From: Agapanthus africanus
Taxonomy: Eukaryota; Streptophyta; Magnoliopsida; Asparagales; Amaryllidaceae
Assembly: GCA_030015575.1 (NCBI GenBank)
Contig: JASDDO010000001.1
Span: forward strand, 324,169,595-324,233,594
DNA: 64,000 bases
Direction of reading: 5' to 3'
A program made the position numbers and the translations under genes. Positions 45,963 to 57,891 of the stretch are shown here, piece by piece. Positions within the stretch are counted from its first letter, which is position 1. Each line of letters starts with the position of its first letter. The notes under the pieces were generated by a model that did not search any database, was not told where the DNA came from, and saw nothing but the letters and a program-made list of their open reading frames with translations.

Positions 45963-47880
45963 GGGGTATGTCCTTACCACCAAAGCTCCCCCTGTCCCAG
46001 GTCCCAAAACCAGTGTCGCGGATAGGGAAATCCGTAAGACATGGGAAATAGATTGCGCGAAGGCCAAATGCCTCGTAATTGCCTCGATGGACAATGAACA
46101 TCAGAGGAGGCACGAGAATATGGACCTAGAGTCCATATTTCTTCATACAAAAGAACTGTATGGAGAGCAGTCTCGTATCGCAAGATACGAAGTGTCGAAG
46201 AAGTTGTTTTCGGCAAGGTTGGCCGTCGGATCATCGGTAGCGGAACACGTGCTTAAGATGATTGGCTACATAGAGGAGCTCGCGGACCTTGGGACCACGT
46301 TGGAGAATGAACTCTATACTGATTTGATTCTCCTGTCCCTTCCTTCCACTTACGCCCAGTTTATTCTTAACTTCAACATGCAAGGAAAGGAGGTTGAACT
46401 TTCCGAACTTCTGAACATGTTGAGGAGTGCTGAGGGCACCCTACAGAAGGGTAGGGAGACATCCACTTTGTTTGTAGGAGGATCTTCCTCTTCTAGGTCC
46501 AGGGCGAAAGCCAAGGGGAAGAAGAAGAAATCCCCCGCCAAACCAAGAGGCGGTGTCAGTAAAGTGGATACGAAGGGAAAAGGAAAAGCAACAAAGGTAG
46601 CGGGAAAGCTGGTGGGGAAGGAAGAATGCTTCTATTGTCACAAAAGTGGTCACTGGAAACAGGATTGCAAGGCTTGGAAGGCCAGAACACAGGATTTGAA
46701 GCGAGTTGCAGCTTCAGCTTCAGGTGTGTATGTTATTGAAAACTGTCTATCAATAAACTCTACATCCTGGGTATTGGATACCGGGTCAGGATCTCATATC
46801 TGTAATTCTTTGCAGGCGTTGAGAAAGCGTAGAGTTTTGAAGGCAGGTGACATGACCCTCAGAGTTGCAAACGGTGCTAGCATGGATGCTGAGGCCGTAG
46901 GGGACAATCACCTGGGATTGTCGGATGGACACTTTTTGGTTTTGCGTAGTTGTTATTATGTACCAAATGCAACCTGTAATATCATTTCTGTATCTTTATT
47001 ATCTAAAGAAGGTTATGAATTTGCATTTGTAAGTAATGTAGTGAACATTCACCTTAATCAAGTTTTGATTGGGTCAGGTACATTGAACAACGGTATATAT
47101 GTATTAAACCAACCACAGATTTTCAATGTCCAGAATACACACAAAAGAAAGTCTCCAGATATCAATAAAACTTTTTTATGGCATTGTAGACTGGGTCACA
47201 TCAATGAGAGAAGGTTGACTAAGTTACATGCAGAAGGATATTTGGATCCGTTCGAATATCAATCGTATGCACTTTGTCAATCCTGTCTCAAAGGAAAGAT
47301 GACAAAGACTCCGTTTACTGGACACGGAGTAAGAGCGAGTGAGCTCTTGGGACTTGTACACAGCGACGTGTGCGATCCAATGTCTACACATGCGCGAAGC
47401 GGTTATTCTTACTTCATTACTTTTACGGATGACTTTTCAAGGTACGGTTATGTCTTCTTAATGAAACATAAATCCGAGGCTTTTGAAAAATTCCAGGAAT
47501 ATAAGAATGAAGTAGAAAAACAAACAGGCAAAAGTATCAAGGCACTGAGATCTGATCGAGGTGGTGAATACTTGAGTGCCGAGTTCCTGGGTTACTTAAA
47601 AGAGAATGGAATTCTCTCTCAGCTTACTCCTCCATACACTCCGCAACATAAAGGTGTATCGGAGAGACGGAACCGAACCCTATTGGATATGGTACGGTCC
47701 ATGATGAGTAACGCTGAGTTACCGCGATCGTTCTGGGGATATGCGCTAGAATCAGCTGCATACCTTTTGAACCGAGTTCCAACTAAGACTGTGCCTACTA
47801 CACCATATCAGATGTGGTGTGGGAAGAGACCCTATCTTAATCACATTAAGACATGGGGATGTCCAGCTTTTGTTAAAAAA
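45963..47880 (+). pseudogene. gag-pol: Element A gag-protease-integrase (to first frameshift)
   Basis: Continues A's polyprotein in frame from codon 34. Gag capsid-like region, then a basic tract (KAKGKKKKSPAKPRG), then a complete CCHC zinc knuckle CFYCHKSGHWKQDC (46628-46669). Protease LDTGSGSHIC has Asp at 46777-46779. Integrase: HHCC finger 47182-47286; catalytic Asp 47365, Asp 47554, Glu 47662 with DD35E spacing; then QHKGVSERRN, where C has QHNG, and VCDPM, where C has VCGPM. One extra A in a run of six (47875-47880) shifts the frame after CPAFVKK. The out-of-frame read-through continues to 48093 and is not meaningful. Confidence 0.93.
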
Positions 47881-48922
47881 GCAGCATGCGGACAAGCTCG
47901 AGGCACGCTCAGTACAGTGCAAGTTTGTGGGATATCCAAAGAACTCCAAGGGATATTTCTTCTATTGCGAAGAGGAACAAAAGGTTTTTGTTTCTCGCCA
48001 TGCCCACTTTCTAGAACACCAGTTCATAGAAAAAGAAATAAGTGGGAGCGCAATAGAACTGGAAGAAATTCCAGAACCACGAGCTATTACTGAAAGCTTA
48101 GTAGAACCAGAGGGTTCGAAAAATCAGGACATTCCCACGCCACTCCGCAGGAGTAGTAGGCAGTCTCATCCGCCCGAGAGATACTACGGTTTTCTCATTG
48201 ACGGGGATAGAGAGGATTGCATCATAGATTGTGATGAGCCTACTAGCTTCCAGCAAGCCATTCAGAGCGTCGACTCGGTAAAATGGCTGGATGCAATGCG
48301 GACCGAAATGGAGTCAATGTACACCAACAAAGTATGGACGTTGGATATTGCTCCAGATGGGGTAAAACCCATAGGATGCAAGTGGATCTTCAAAAGGAAG
48401 ATTGGTGTAGATGGACAGGTTGAGACCTATAAAGCTAGACTGGTAGCAAAGGGTTTTCGTCAGCGACCTGGTTTGGACTATGACGAAACCTTTTCTCCAG
48501 TAGCTATGCTGAAATCCATTCGGATCCTTCTTGCCATTGCTGCCTTCCACGATTATGAGATTTGGCAGATGGATGTAAAGACAGCTTTTCTAAATGGACA
48601 TTTAGAGGAGTGTGTCTATATGGAACAGCCAGAGGGTTTCATTCAGAGTGGGAGCAGCGGAAAGGTGTGCAAGTTGCTTAAGTCCATTTATAGACTAAAG
48701 CAGGCATCGCGGAGTTGGAACATCTGTTTTGATGAGACGGTCAAGGAATTTGGCTTTATCAAAAATCCAGATGAACCATGCATCTATTGTAGATTTGTAG
48801 CGAGAACTGTGGTATTCCTCGTTTTATACGTGGATGACATTCTCTTAATAGGAAATGACATTCCTATGCTACAATCTGTCAAGGGGTTCTTGTCACACAG
48901 GTTCTCCATGAAAGACCTGGGT
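47881..48922 (+). pseudogene. Element A integrase tail and reverse transcriptase (between frameshifts)
   Basis: Second frame segment of A's pol. It starts at QHADKLEARS, through PLRRSSRQSHPPERYYGF, to the RT. RT motifs present are CKWIFKRKIG, AKGFRQRPGLDYDETFSPV, WQMDVKTAFLNG (first catalytic Asp) and YVDDILLIGND (48827-48838, the other two). A missing G between 48922 and 48923 shifts the frame after FSMKDLG. The shifted read-through ends at a stop at 48977-48979. Confidence 0.93.
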
Positions 48923-49812
48923 ATGCCTTATACATTCTGGGTATCCGGATCTACCGTGACAGATCCAAGAGGATATTAGGACTTTCACAGTCCAGGTACA
49001 TCGACACCATACTGAAGAGATTCAGTATGGAAGATTCCAAGCGCGGTAATCTATCGGCTTGTCACGGGATCACCCTCTCCAAAGAGATGTCTCCCAAGAC
49101 TGATTTGGAGAGGGATCGCATATCTGTTATACCCTACGCTTCTGCGGTAGGCTCTATAATGTATGCGATGTTGTGTACCAGACTAGATGTGGCTTATGCA
49201 CTGAGTGTGGTAAGCAGGTATCAGTCAAACCCTGGGGAGAAACATTGGATAGCGGTAAAGAACATTCTCAAGTACCTGAGAAGGACTAAGGAGATGTTCT
49301 TGGTGTATGGCGGAAAAGACCTCCAGATCGAGGCCTTTGCTGACTCCAGCTTCCAGAGTGACAAGGATGATTCCAAGTCCATGTCGGGTTTTGTCTTTAC
49401 CCTCAATGGAGGGGCGGTGTGTTGGAAGAGCTCCAAACAAGAAACCGTTGCTGACTCGACTATGGAAGCGGAATATATCGCTGCATCTGATGCCGCAAAA
49501 GAAGCTGTCTGGATGAGGAAGTTCTTGAAAGAACTTCAGGTGGTTCCATCCATTGTTGACCCAATACCTCTGTATTGCGACAACAACGGGGTTATAGCTT
49601 TAGCGAAGGAACCCAGGTCCCATCAGAAATCCAGACACATCTTGAGGCGGTATCACCTGATCAGGGAGATCGTGGATCGCCAGGAAATCGAGGTTCGGAG
49701 GGTTGCTTCAGAAGATAACACAGCAGATCCATTCACCAAGGCCTTGCCCCAGACTCAGTTCGAGCGGCTGATTGAGATGATAGGTCTTCGATACGCCAAT
49801 ACATGGCCTTAG
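48923..49812 (+). pseudogene. Element A RT end and RNase H (after second frameshift)
   Basis: Third frame segment, to the natural stop TAG at 49810-49812. It has RYQSNPGEKHW, the RNase H FADSSFQSD and DSTMEAEYIAASDAAKEAVW motifs, YCDNNGVIALAKEPR and the C-terminal DNTADPFTKALPQTQFERL. All RNase H acidic residues expected in copia appear present. With both shifts taken into account the polyprotein spans about 1,300 codons, normal for the lineage. Confidence 0.92.
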
Positions 49813-49826
49813 TGCAAGTGGGAGAT

Positions 49827-51867
49827 TGTTAGTGTATATGCCCTAGAGGCCATTACTGTATCATACTAGTTTGTATATTACTTGATGGAAGCTTGGGATA
49901 TTCACAGTTGTATATACAATCTTGCTCGAAATGGTAGTATGCTACTTGGTTTGTCTCTGCTTTAATATGTGCATGTGTTTCTTTTAGCACATCGCTGATA
50001 TACATATTAGTAGAGCCCTTAGGATCTTTGCTTGATTACCAGCGTTGTGATGGCGCTCACACTCGTGGGAGCTGGGTGATCTATAAGTACATCCTTATAC
50101 AGGTCCCTATTCGTTGGACTATCGAGACAGGGCATCGATACTCCGGAGTAGACTAGCGTATGCGCTTCTCATCCCAGCGTGGGAGACGGTCTGTCCCACA
50201 GCCGTCAGTACGTCGTACTTGAGATAGTATGCGGGTGCTCGTTAGGTTACGAGTACACTGGACAGGACTCGTCGGGAACTGTTGGTTGGTATTATACCTA
50301 TCGTCGGTTATTAGTTCCCAGGCGACATGAGTACAGCTTAGTCCGCTGACTTGACACTGTCACTTCGCCTCGAGTGTGTTCCCACTGCACTTTGATTGCT
50401 ACCCTACCACGGCTCAAAGGAGTCGTGCAAACAGGTAGTTTTTGGGTGCAGTCCCGAAGCACTTGGAGGCAGTGACGGTTAGACAGGATTCGTCTCTCCC
50501 GGTATTGGGGGTTGACATCGCGCTGTGTCCAGGAGAGCCATTACACGAGTAGTCCCTGGCCAGGGCAAGCGAGATATACTGGTAGGTTTCCAGTGTTATC
50601 TCAGGGTGTTCTGGGCTACACTCCGACACGACTTGTACCGCTATTAGGGGACTGACGTTCACCGCCCCCCTAGGCCCGCCATGCGATGTATCAGACGAAC
50701 AGACCGGACTGTACGGAGACTGTCACATACAGGCTCAGTAGGAGTTCAGATGGGGTTCACCTCGTCAGTCTTCTTATCGACATCTACCTGGGGACCGTTA
50801 CGTACAGCTAGTGCCGCTTGTGGTCTGTGGTTAAACCCACTGCCAGCGTAGTGTCGAGTCTTTAGAGTCCCACACAGAGAGCTATTCGCCTTTAGGCAAA
50901 ATGAGTAGAGGTCGCATAGTTTTGCGACAGGGTTCGTTCACATCCGTGCACTTGTGCACGTTTGCTGTCCGGACAGCTTATACTAGCGGGCTTTGGTTTA
51001 AGCCGGATCCTAGTATATAATTTGGGATTGGTTTTATCTCTTTGTATTCGTGTTCCTCGGATCACGAATACGGGTGCGTATGCAGAGTTGCTTGAGACAG
51101 AGGGAGAGGACTTTGATTAGGGTTAATGATTGTCATTTTATTAACCCTAATGCTTATGTGTGTATTATGGTTAATTGATATTAGTTTAAATAATTGTGCA
51201 TGGTTATGGTTGTTGACCTTTTGACCTCCTTGACTTGTTGACCTTGGTTGACACTTTGACCATCATCATTTCATTTGGAAGATGCTCTTTGATCCTTGCA
51301 AATTGCATTAAAAATGAAATGATAATGGTCATGTCTTGATTAACCATGACAATTATCTAGCTAATTATCTAATTACAATAATTCACACATATATGTGAGA
51401 ATGCTTCATATTTTCTCTCATTCTATTATTCACTTTCTCTCTCTTGTTCTTCCTCTCCCTCAAGCTCTCCTCTCTCATGTGTTGAGAAACACTTGAGCTT
51501 GAGAAAAACCCTTTCTTGATAATCTCTACTCTCATCTAGGGTTCAAGGATTGGCACTTCTTGCACCCTAGTTACTTCTAGCTTGGAGTTGAAGCCAAAGG
51601 TCGAGGCTTTCGGGTGGATCTTTCTTCGACGTGAGAAGACGACTAAGGTGACCTCCTTCCACCACTCCAAGGAGCAAGGAGAGAAGGACATAAAGCCCAA
51701 GGTATAACCTTTCTAGCACTTAGCTAGTTTCTAGTTAGCTTTAGCTTGTTTTTGTTTAGCAAAGATCCTTCTTTGTCTAGTCCATGTTGCCTAAGTTGAT
51801 AAAAATTTGATTTTTATTCCGTTTTCCGCCTCCCCGCAAGTACCGGGGTGGGCAACGTGGACTTACA
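49827..51867 (+). repeat. Element A 3' LTR with polypurine tract
   Basis: 2,041-bp LTR preceded by gtgcaagtgggagat (49812-49826), so the tract touches the pol stop codon. It ends CGTGGACTTACA before TSD ccatg. It keeps a 6-bp segment (actgcc) that the 5' LTR lacks near its aaaccca. Confidence 0.94.
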
Positions 51868-51872
51868 CCATG

Positions 51873-53360
51873 TACATTAACAAAGTATGGACTTTGGACT
51901 TTGCTCCAGATGGGGTAAAACCCGTAGGATGCAAATGGATCTTCAGAAAGAAGATTGGTGTAGATAGACAGGTTGAAACCTATAAAGCTAGACTTGTTGC
52001 AAAGGGTTTCCGTCAAAGACCTGGTTTGGACTATGACGAGACCTTTTCTCCAGTAGCTATGCTAAAATCCATTAGGGTCCTGCTTGCTATTGCTGCCTTC
52101 CACGATTATGAGATCTGGCAGATGGACGTAAAGACATCTTTTCTAAATGGAAATTTGGAAGAAAGCGTCTATATAGATCAGCCAGAGGGATTCATTCAGA
52201 GTAGGAGCAGCGGTAAAGTATGCAAGCTGCTTAAGTCCATTTATGGACTAAAGCAGGCATCGCGTAGTTGGAACATCTGTTTTGATGATGCTGTCAAAGA
52301 ATTTGACTTTATCAAAAATCCAGATGAACCATGCATATACAGTAAGATTGTAGGGAGAGCTGTAGTATTTCTCGTCTTGTACGTGGATGACATTCTCCTA
52401 ATAGGAAATGATATTCCTATGTTACAGTCAGTCAAAAGATTCTTGTCACATAAATTCTCCATGAAAGACCTGGGTGATGCCACCTACATTCTGGGGATCC
52501 GGATCTATCGTGATAGATCAAAGAGGATGTTGGGACTTTCGCAGTCCAGGTACATAGACACCATAGTGAAGAGATTCAGTATGGAAGATTCTAAGCGCGG
52601 TAACCTACCGGCTTGTCACGGAATCACCCTCTCCAAAGATATGTCTCCCAAGACTGATTTGGAAAGGGATCGCATGTCAATTATACCCTACGCTTCTGTG
52701 GTAGGCTCTATAATGTATGCGATGTTATGTACCAGACCAGATGTAGCATACGCATTGAGCGTAGTAAGCCGATATTAAGCAAACCCAACGGAGAATCACT
52801 GGATAGCAGTAAAGAACATTCTCAAGTACCTGAGGAGGACTAGGGAGATGTTCTTAGTGTATGGAAGAAAAGCCCTCCAGATGGAGGCCTTTGCCGACTC
52901 CGGCTTCCAGAGTGACAAAGATGACTCCAAATCCATGTCGGGTTATCTCTTTACCCTCAATGGAGGGGCGGTCTGTTGGAAGAGTTCCAAGCAGGAGACC
53001 GTTGCAGACTCAACGATGGAAGCGGAGTACATAGCTGCTTGCGATGCCGCAAAAGAAGCTGTCTGGATGAAGAAGTTCCTCACAGAACTTCAGGTGGTTC
53101 CTTCCAGTGTTGGTCCAATACCTCTGTATTGTGACAACAACGGCGCTATAGCTTTAGCGAAGGAACCCAGGTCCCATCAGAAATCCAGACACATCTTAAG
53201 GCGGTATCACCTGATCAGGGAGATCATAGATCGCCGGGAGATCGAGGTAAAGAGAGTAAAGACGGAGGATAACATTGCTGATCCATTCACAAAGGCCATT
53301 CCTCAGACGCAATTCGAGAGGCTATTCGAGATGATAGGTCCACGATATGCTAGCTCATAG
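51873..53360 (+). pseudogene. Element C reverse transcriptase and RNase H
   Basis: Resumption of C's pol after element A, in frame with MESM before it; the frame open from 51807 begins in A's LTR and is artefactual. RT keeps CKWIFRKKIG, WQMDVKTSFLNG and YVDDILLIGND (52380-52391). TAA at 52776-52778 stands where A has a Gln codon, a second C-to-T-type stop. RNase H then continues in the same frame (FADSGFQSD, STMEAEYIAACDAA, YCDNNGAIALAKEPR, DNIADPFTKAIP) to a stop at 53358-53360. No frameshift is seen. Confidence 0.9.
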
Positions 53361-53380
53361 CCCTAGTGCAAGTGGGAGAT

Positions 53381-54137
53381 TGTTAGTGTATATGCCCTAG
53401 GGGCCATTATTATATCATACTAGCATGTATATTACTTAATGGATGCTTGGGATATTCACAGTTGTATATACAGTCTTGCTAAACATAGTAGTATGCTACT
53501 TGGTTTGAGTCTACTTTAATATGTGCATATGTTTCTTGTAACGTATCACTTATACATATTAGTAGAGCCCATAGGATCTTTGCTTGATTACCAGCGTCGT
53601 GATGGCAGTCATACTAGTGGGGGCTGGGCAGTCTGTAAGCAACATCCTATACAGGTCCCTGGTCGTTGGATTATCGAGATAGGGCATCGATATTCCGGAG
53701 TAGACTAAGTGTATACGTTTCTCATCCCAGTTGGGGAGATGGTCTGTCCCACAGCCATCAGTACGTCGTACTAGAGATAGTTTACAGGTGCTCGTTAGGT
53801 TACGGGTACACCGGACAGGACTCGCAGGGGAACTGTTAGATGGTATTATACCCGTCGTCAGTTAACTGTTCCCAGACGACATGAGTACAGCATAGTATGC
53901 AGACTTGACACTGCTACTTCGCATCGAGTGTGTCCCACTGTTCTTAGATTGCTACCCCACCACGGCTCAAAAGAGTAGTGCAAACAGGTAGCAGTTGGGT
54001 GCAGTCCCGAGCACTTGGAGGCAGTAGTGGTTAGATAGGATTCGTCTCTCCCGGTATTGGGAGAAGATATCGCGCTGTGTCAGAGAGCCATTACGCAAAG
54101 TCCCTGGACAGGGCAAGCGAGATATACTGGTAGGTTC
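53381..54137 (+). repeat. Element C 3' LTR, first part, with polypurine tract
   Basis: First 757 bp of C's 3' LTR after tract gtgcaagtgggagat (53366-53380). It is interrupted after ggttc (54133-54137) by element F; the 5' LTR continues at that point with cagtagcttctc, so about 1.2 kb is missing from the window. Confidence 0.88.
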
Positions 54138-55656
54138 TGTAAGTCCATGCTACCTCTCCCGATACTTTCGGGCATGCGGAATTTGATAAAAAACGATTTT
54201 CTTAGAGGTGGTAACATGGACTTAAAACCCGGATCTTTGTTAAACATCTAACTAACAACCTAACTACGAGTTGCTAACTACTCGGTTAGGGGGTTATACC
54301 TTTCTTTTTCTCGAACTCCTTCGTCTTCAAGCTTCGATGGTCGTCCGAATCGGCTTCTCCCCGTCGTCTCCTTGCGCCGAAGATAGATCCACCTGAAAGC
54401 TTCAACCTTTGGCTCCTTCTTCGAACTTTGAAGAAACAAGTTCACTCGGTTTGCTAAACCTTGTGAACTAGAGTGAGTAGAGAAGAGTTTGTATGGGATT
54501 TTATCTATGGTTCTTGGTTCTCAACTCATGAGACAAGTGAACCATAGAGTCAAGAGAGGGAGAGTAAGAGGAGGAAGATGAGAGCTCAAGAACAAGAGAG
54601 AGAATGAGCATGAAAGAATGAGAGAAGACTTTTCTCATTTGGCTCTCATAATCCAAAACAATCATAACACCTCATATCAATCAAGTATTATGTGATGGTT
54701 TAAGCAACCATAGCCATATCATTTCATGCACTCATTTTGCACAAAAGAGCAAGCAAGCAAAAGTCTTTGCCATGAAATGATAGCTATAGTTATCATGATG
54801 GTCAACTAGTCAAACCTAGTCAACCGGTCAACAAAGTCAACAAGTCAACAAAAGTCAACAAGTCAACAAAGTCAATCCCTCAACAACCATGTCACCATAA
54901 TACTTAATTAATATAATTGTTAATCACATATAATATTCTCATTAGGGTTGAGCAAAAAGTCAATAGTCAACTGTCAACGGTCAACAACCCTAATGAGAAT
55001 CCTCTGCCTCTGTCTCTCCGTCAACTGTGCATACACACCCGCATCCGCGTTCCGAGGAACACGAATGCATACTGGATAAATCCAATCCCAAAAGGTACAC
55101 TAGGATCTGGCTTAAACCAAAGCCCGCTAGTGTAAACTGTCCGGACACTGTACGTGCACAAGTGCACGGATGTGACCGAACCCTGTCGCAAAACCATGCG
55201 ACCTGTCGCAAAACCATGCGACCTCTACTCTTTTGCCCAAAGGCGAATAGCTTTCTGTGTGGGACTCTAAAGACTCGACACTACGCTGGCAGTGGGTTTA
55301 ACCACAGACCGCAAGCGGCACTAGCTGTGCGTAACGGTCCCCAGGTAGATGCCGACAAGAAGACTGACGAGGCGAAACCCATCTGAACTCCTACTGAGCC
55401 TGAATGTGACATTCTCCGTACAGTCCGGTCTGTTCGTCTGATACATCGCATGGCGGGCCTAGGGGGCGGTAAACGTCAGTCCCCCAATAGAAGTACAAGT
55501 CGTGTCGGAGTGAAGCCCAAAACACCCTGAGATAACACTGGAAGCCTACCAGTATATCTCTTTTTCCCTGGCCAGGGACTACTCGTGTAATGGCTCTCCT
55601 AGACACAGCGCGATGTCAACCCCCAATACCGGGAGAGACGAATCATGTCTAACCGT
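54138..55656 (-). repeat. Element F LTR, partial
   Basis: LTR of the A/C/D family on the minus strand, starting TGTAAGTCCATG (reverse complement of an LTR end) and closest to element D's LTR. 1,519 bp are visible before element G interrupts at 55657, after accgt (55652-55656). If F is a full element this is its 3' LTR; a solo LTR cannot be excluded. It has a 19-bp tandem duplication ctgtcgcaaaaccatgcg at 55182-55220. Confidence 0.83.
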
Positions 55657-57877
55657 TGTAGGGTTCCTAGGCACTCCCAAGAGGTCTCACAAGGCATCGA
55701 ACATGCCAATTTCAAATTCTACGGTGCCTACAAACCCTAAACTACGGATCGTCGGCTAGATGTCTAGGCGAAAAACTAACTAGTTAACACTTAACTAAAA
55801 GTTTAACGGAAATACAACCTTTGTAGATCCGGTGCTCCACCTCCATAGCTCCGCAACGAGGTCCTCTCCGCTGTCCAAATCAAATCCGGGCTCTAGAGTC
55901 GGCTTCGTCGGAGAAAAAGCGAGCTAGGTCGTCGATGTCCATGCCGAAGATGATCTACGTCGAGGCATCGCTAAATCAAGCTCCACCTTCACCAAGCCCT
56001 AAAACTTGTGAAGGAAACACACTCTACTACTTGGCAAGAGGTAGAGGATGAAGAAATAGGAAGTGGGTAGACTTTAGAATTGGATTTCTCACTTGTTTGC
56101 TCAATTCACCATTGATGAAGAAAGCTTTTTCTTCTTGAGTTCAAGGAAGAAGAAGAAGAAATGTTATGATATGAATAATCTAAAAAAGAAAAGAAATATA
56201 ATCCTTATCATAACTTGAACTATGGTCAAGTGTAGAGAATAAATCATGGTTAGTGGGATGGTTAGGGTTAAGCATGAGACAAAATGGTAACTTGGTCAAA
56301 GTCTTCATGAAGCTTCATGAACAAAACAAAAGAAGCCACCATTTTCTCATTTGCTTTACATTTTCCAAAATGAATAAATGAATAAATAAATAGATATGAA
56401 AATGTAAACCCTAACCATTACATAACCATGGTTTAAACTTTACACAAAACACAAGTTAGCATGCATCATCAAACATGATACATACAAGTGCACAAAAATA
56501 TATCACATATACAATGTGCACAATCCAAGTGAGAAAATCCGTTTAAAGTGAACCAATACTAGTTAGTGCAAAGTAACATATCAAATATATAATTATGCAT
56601 TAAATCATTAAATCAACACTTGATTCAATGATCCGGTCATGTCGCACACAACCGACTGGTATTCAATGTATCGGCTTATCGAATCAACGCTTGAATCGAT
56701 AACTAGGTTATATCGCATACAACCTTTCCGATACATTCATCGCGAGAATGTAATACGGTATCACATACACGTATTATTCTCGGTCCCGCACATATCTCAT
56801 ATGCGCTCCTATTTCGTTTCGCTTGAGTCAGGAAACCTCTGTGTAGGACTCTAAAGACTCGTCAATACGCCGGCAGCAGGTGATGATCATATCAAACACC
56901 CACAAGCCGCAAGCGGTCTGCTAAACATAACGGCCATCCGGGTATTGAGCGATCTGAAGATCGACGAGCAAGCCCGCTCACACTCCAGTGAATCCGACCA
57001 GTAACACTACCGTACAGTCCGGTCTGATCGTCTGATATGTCGCATATCTCGCCTAGGGGTGGTAAACGTCAGACCCCAATAGCTCGATAAGTCGTGTCGG
57101 TATGAGGCTCATAACGGGTCGAGAAACTACTGGTAACACTTACCAGCAATTCTCTGAGCAGCCCTGGCCAGGGACTTCCTGTTATAGCCAATCGAACACG
57201 GCGCAACATCAACCCCCTATACCGGGAGAGACGAATCCCCTCCTATCGCTCATTGCCTCCATGTGACTCGGGACTGTACCCAAAAACCACCGTTTTGCAT
57301 GCCCTCTTGGACGTGGTAAGATGGAAATCAAAGCACAGTGGGAACCACACAAGACTCTATGACGATCTCGGGTCAACAGACTACTTTGTACCAGTGTCAC
57401 CAGAGAACTGCCATCTGACGTGAGGTATAATACCATCTGGGAGTTCTCGGCGAGTCCGTCCAGTGTACCCAGTCTCTACTGAGCACCCGTATATCTCCTC
57501 TGATGTCAAACACCGATGGATATGGGATCATCCATCGCCCATCTGTATGAGTCGAGAAGGTATACGCTAGTCTACTCTGGTATATCGATGCCCCGTCTTG
57601 ATACACCCACGACTAGGGACTTTCAAGGATGTACTTATGGACTACCATGTCCCTACTAGTATGATCCGCATCATAGTCCAGGTAGTCAAGCACACATCCT
57701 ATAGGGCTTTACCAACATGTAACAGAGAGACAATCAGTATACACGTGAAGGTAAAGTTCAACCAGATAGCATACTATCATGTCGAGCAAGAAAGTCCACC
57801 CTATATATGTCCCAGCATCCACTACAATATACATCCTATGTACAGTAATGGCCTCTAGGGCATACATATAACTAACA
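55657..57877 (-). repeat. Element G 3' LTR with polypurine tract
   Basis: 2,221-bp LTR on the minus strand. The tract atctcccacttgca (57878-57891) adjoins. It is clearly diverged from B and B2 LTRs, especially at its end (cactcccaagaggtctc against cacactaatgaagtctc). Confidence 0.91.
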
Positions 57878-57891
57878 ATCTCCCACTTGCA

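Larger units (their letters stand above)
21349..51867 (+). mobile_element. Element A: copia element with most complete gag-pol
   Basis: Inserted in C's pol. TSD ccatg is at 21344-21348 and 51868-51872. Its own length is about 10.1 kb once B2 (25559-45957 plus one TSD) is set aside. LTRs of 2,037 and 2,041 bp differ at roughly 30 positions by eye. The polyprotein is nearly intact, with two single-base frameshifts, so this copy is probably not autonomous now, but it best represents the active family. Confidence 0.95.

Noticed and set aside
45961-45963. Start of an independent 710-codon gene at 45961
   Set aside because: The first bases belong to B2's target duplication; the frame is the continuation of element A's gag from 25458-25558.
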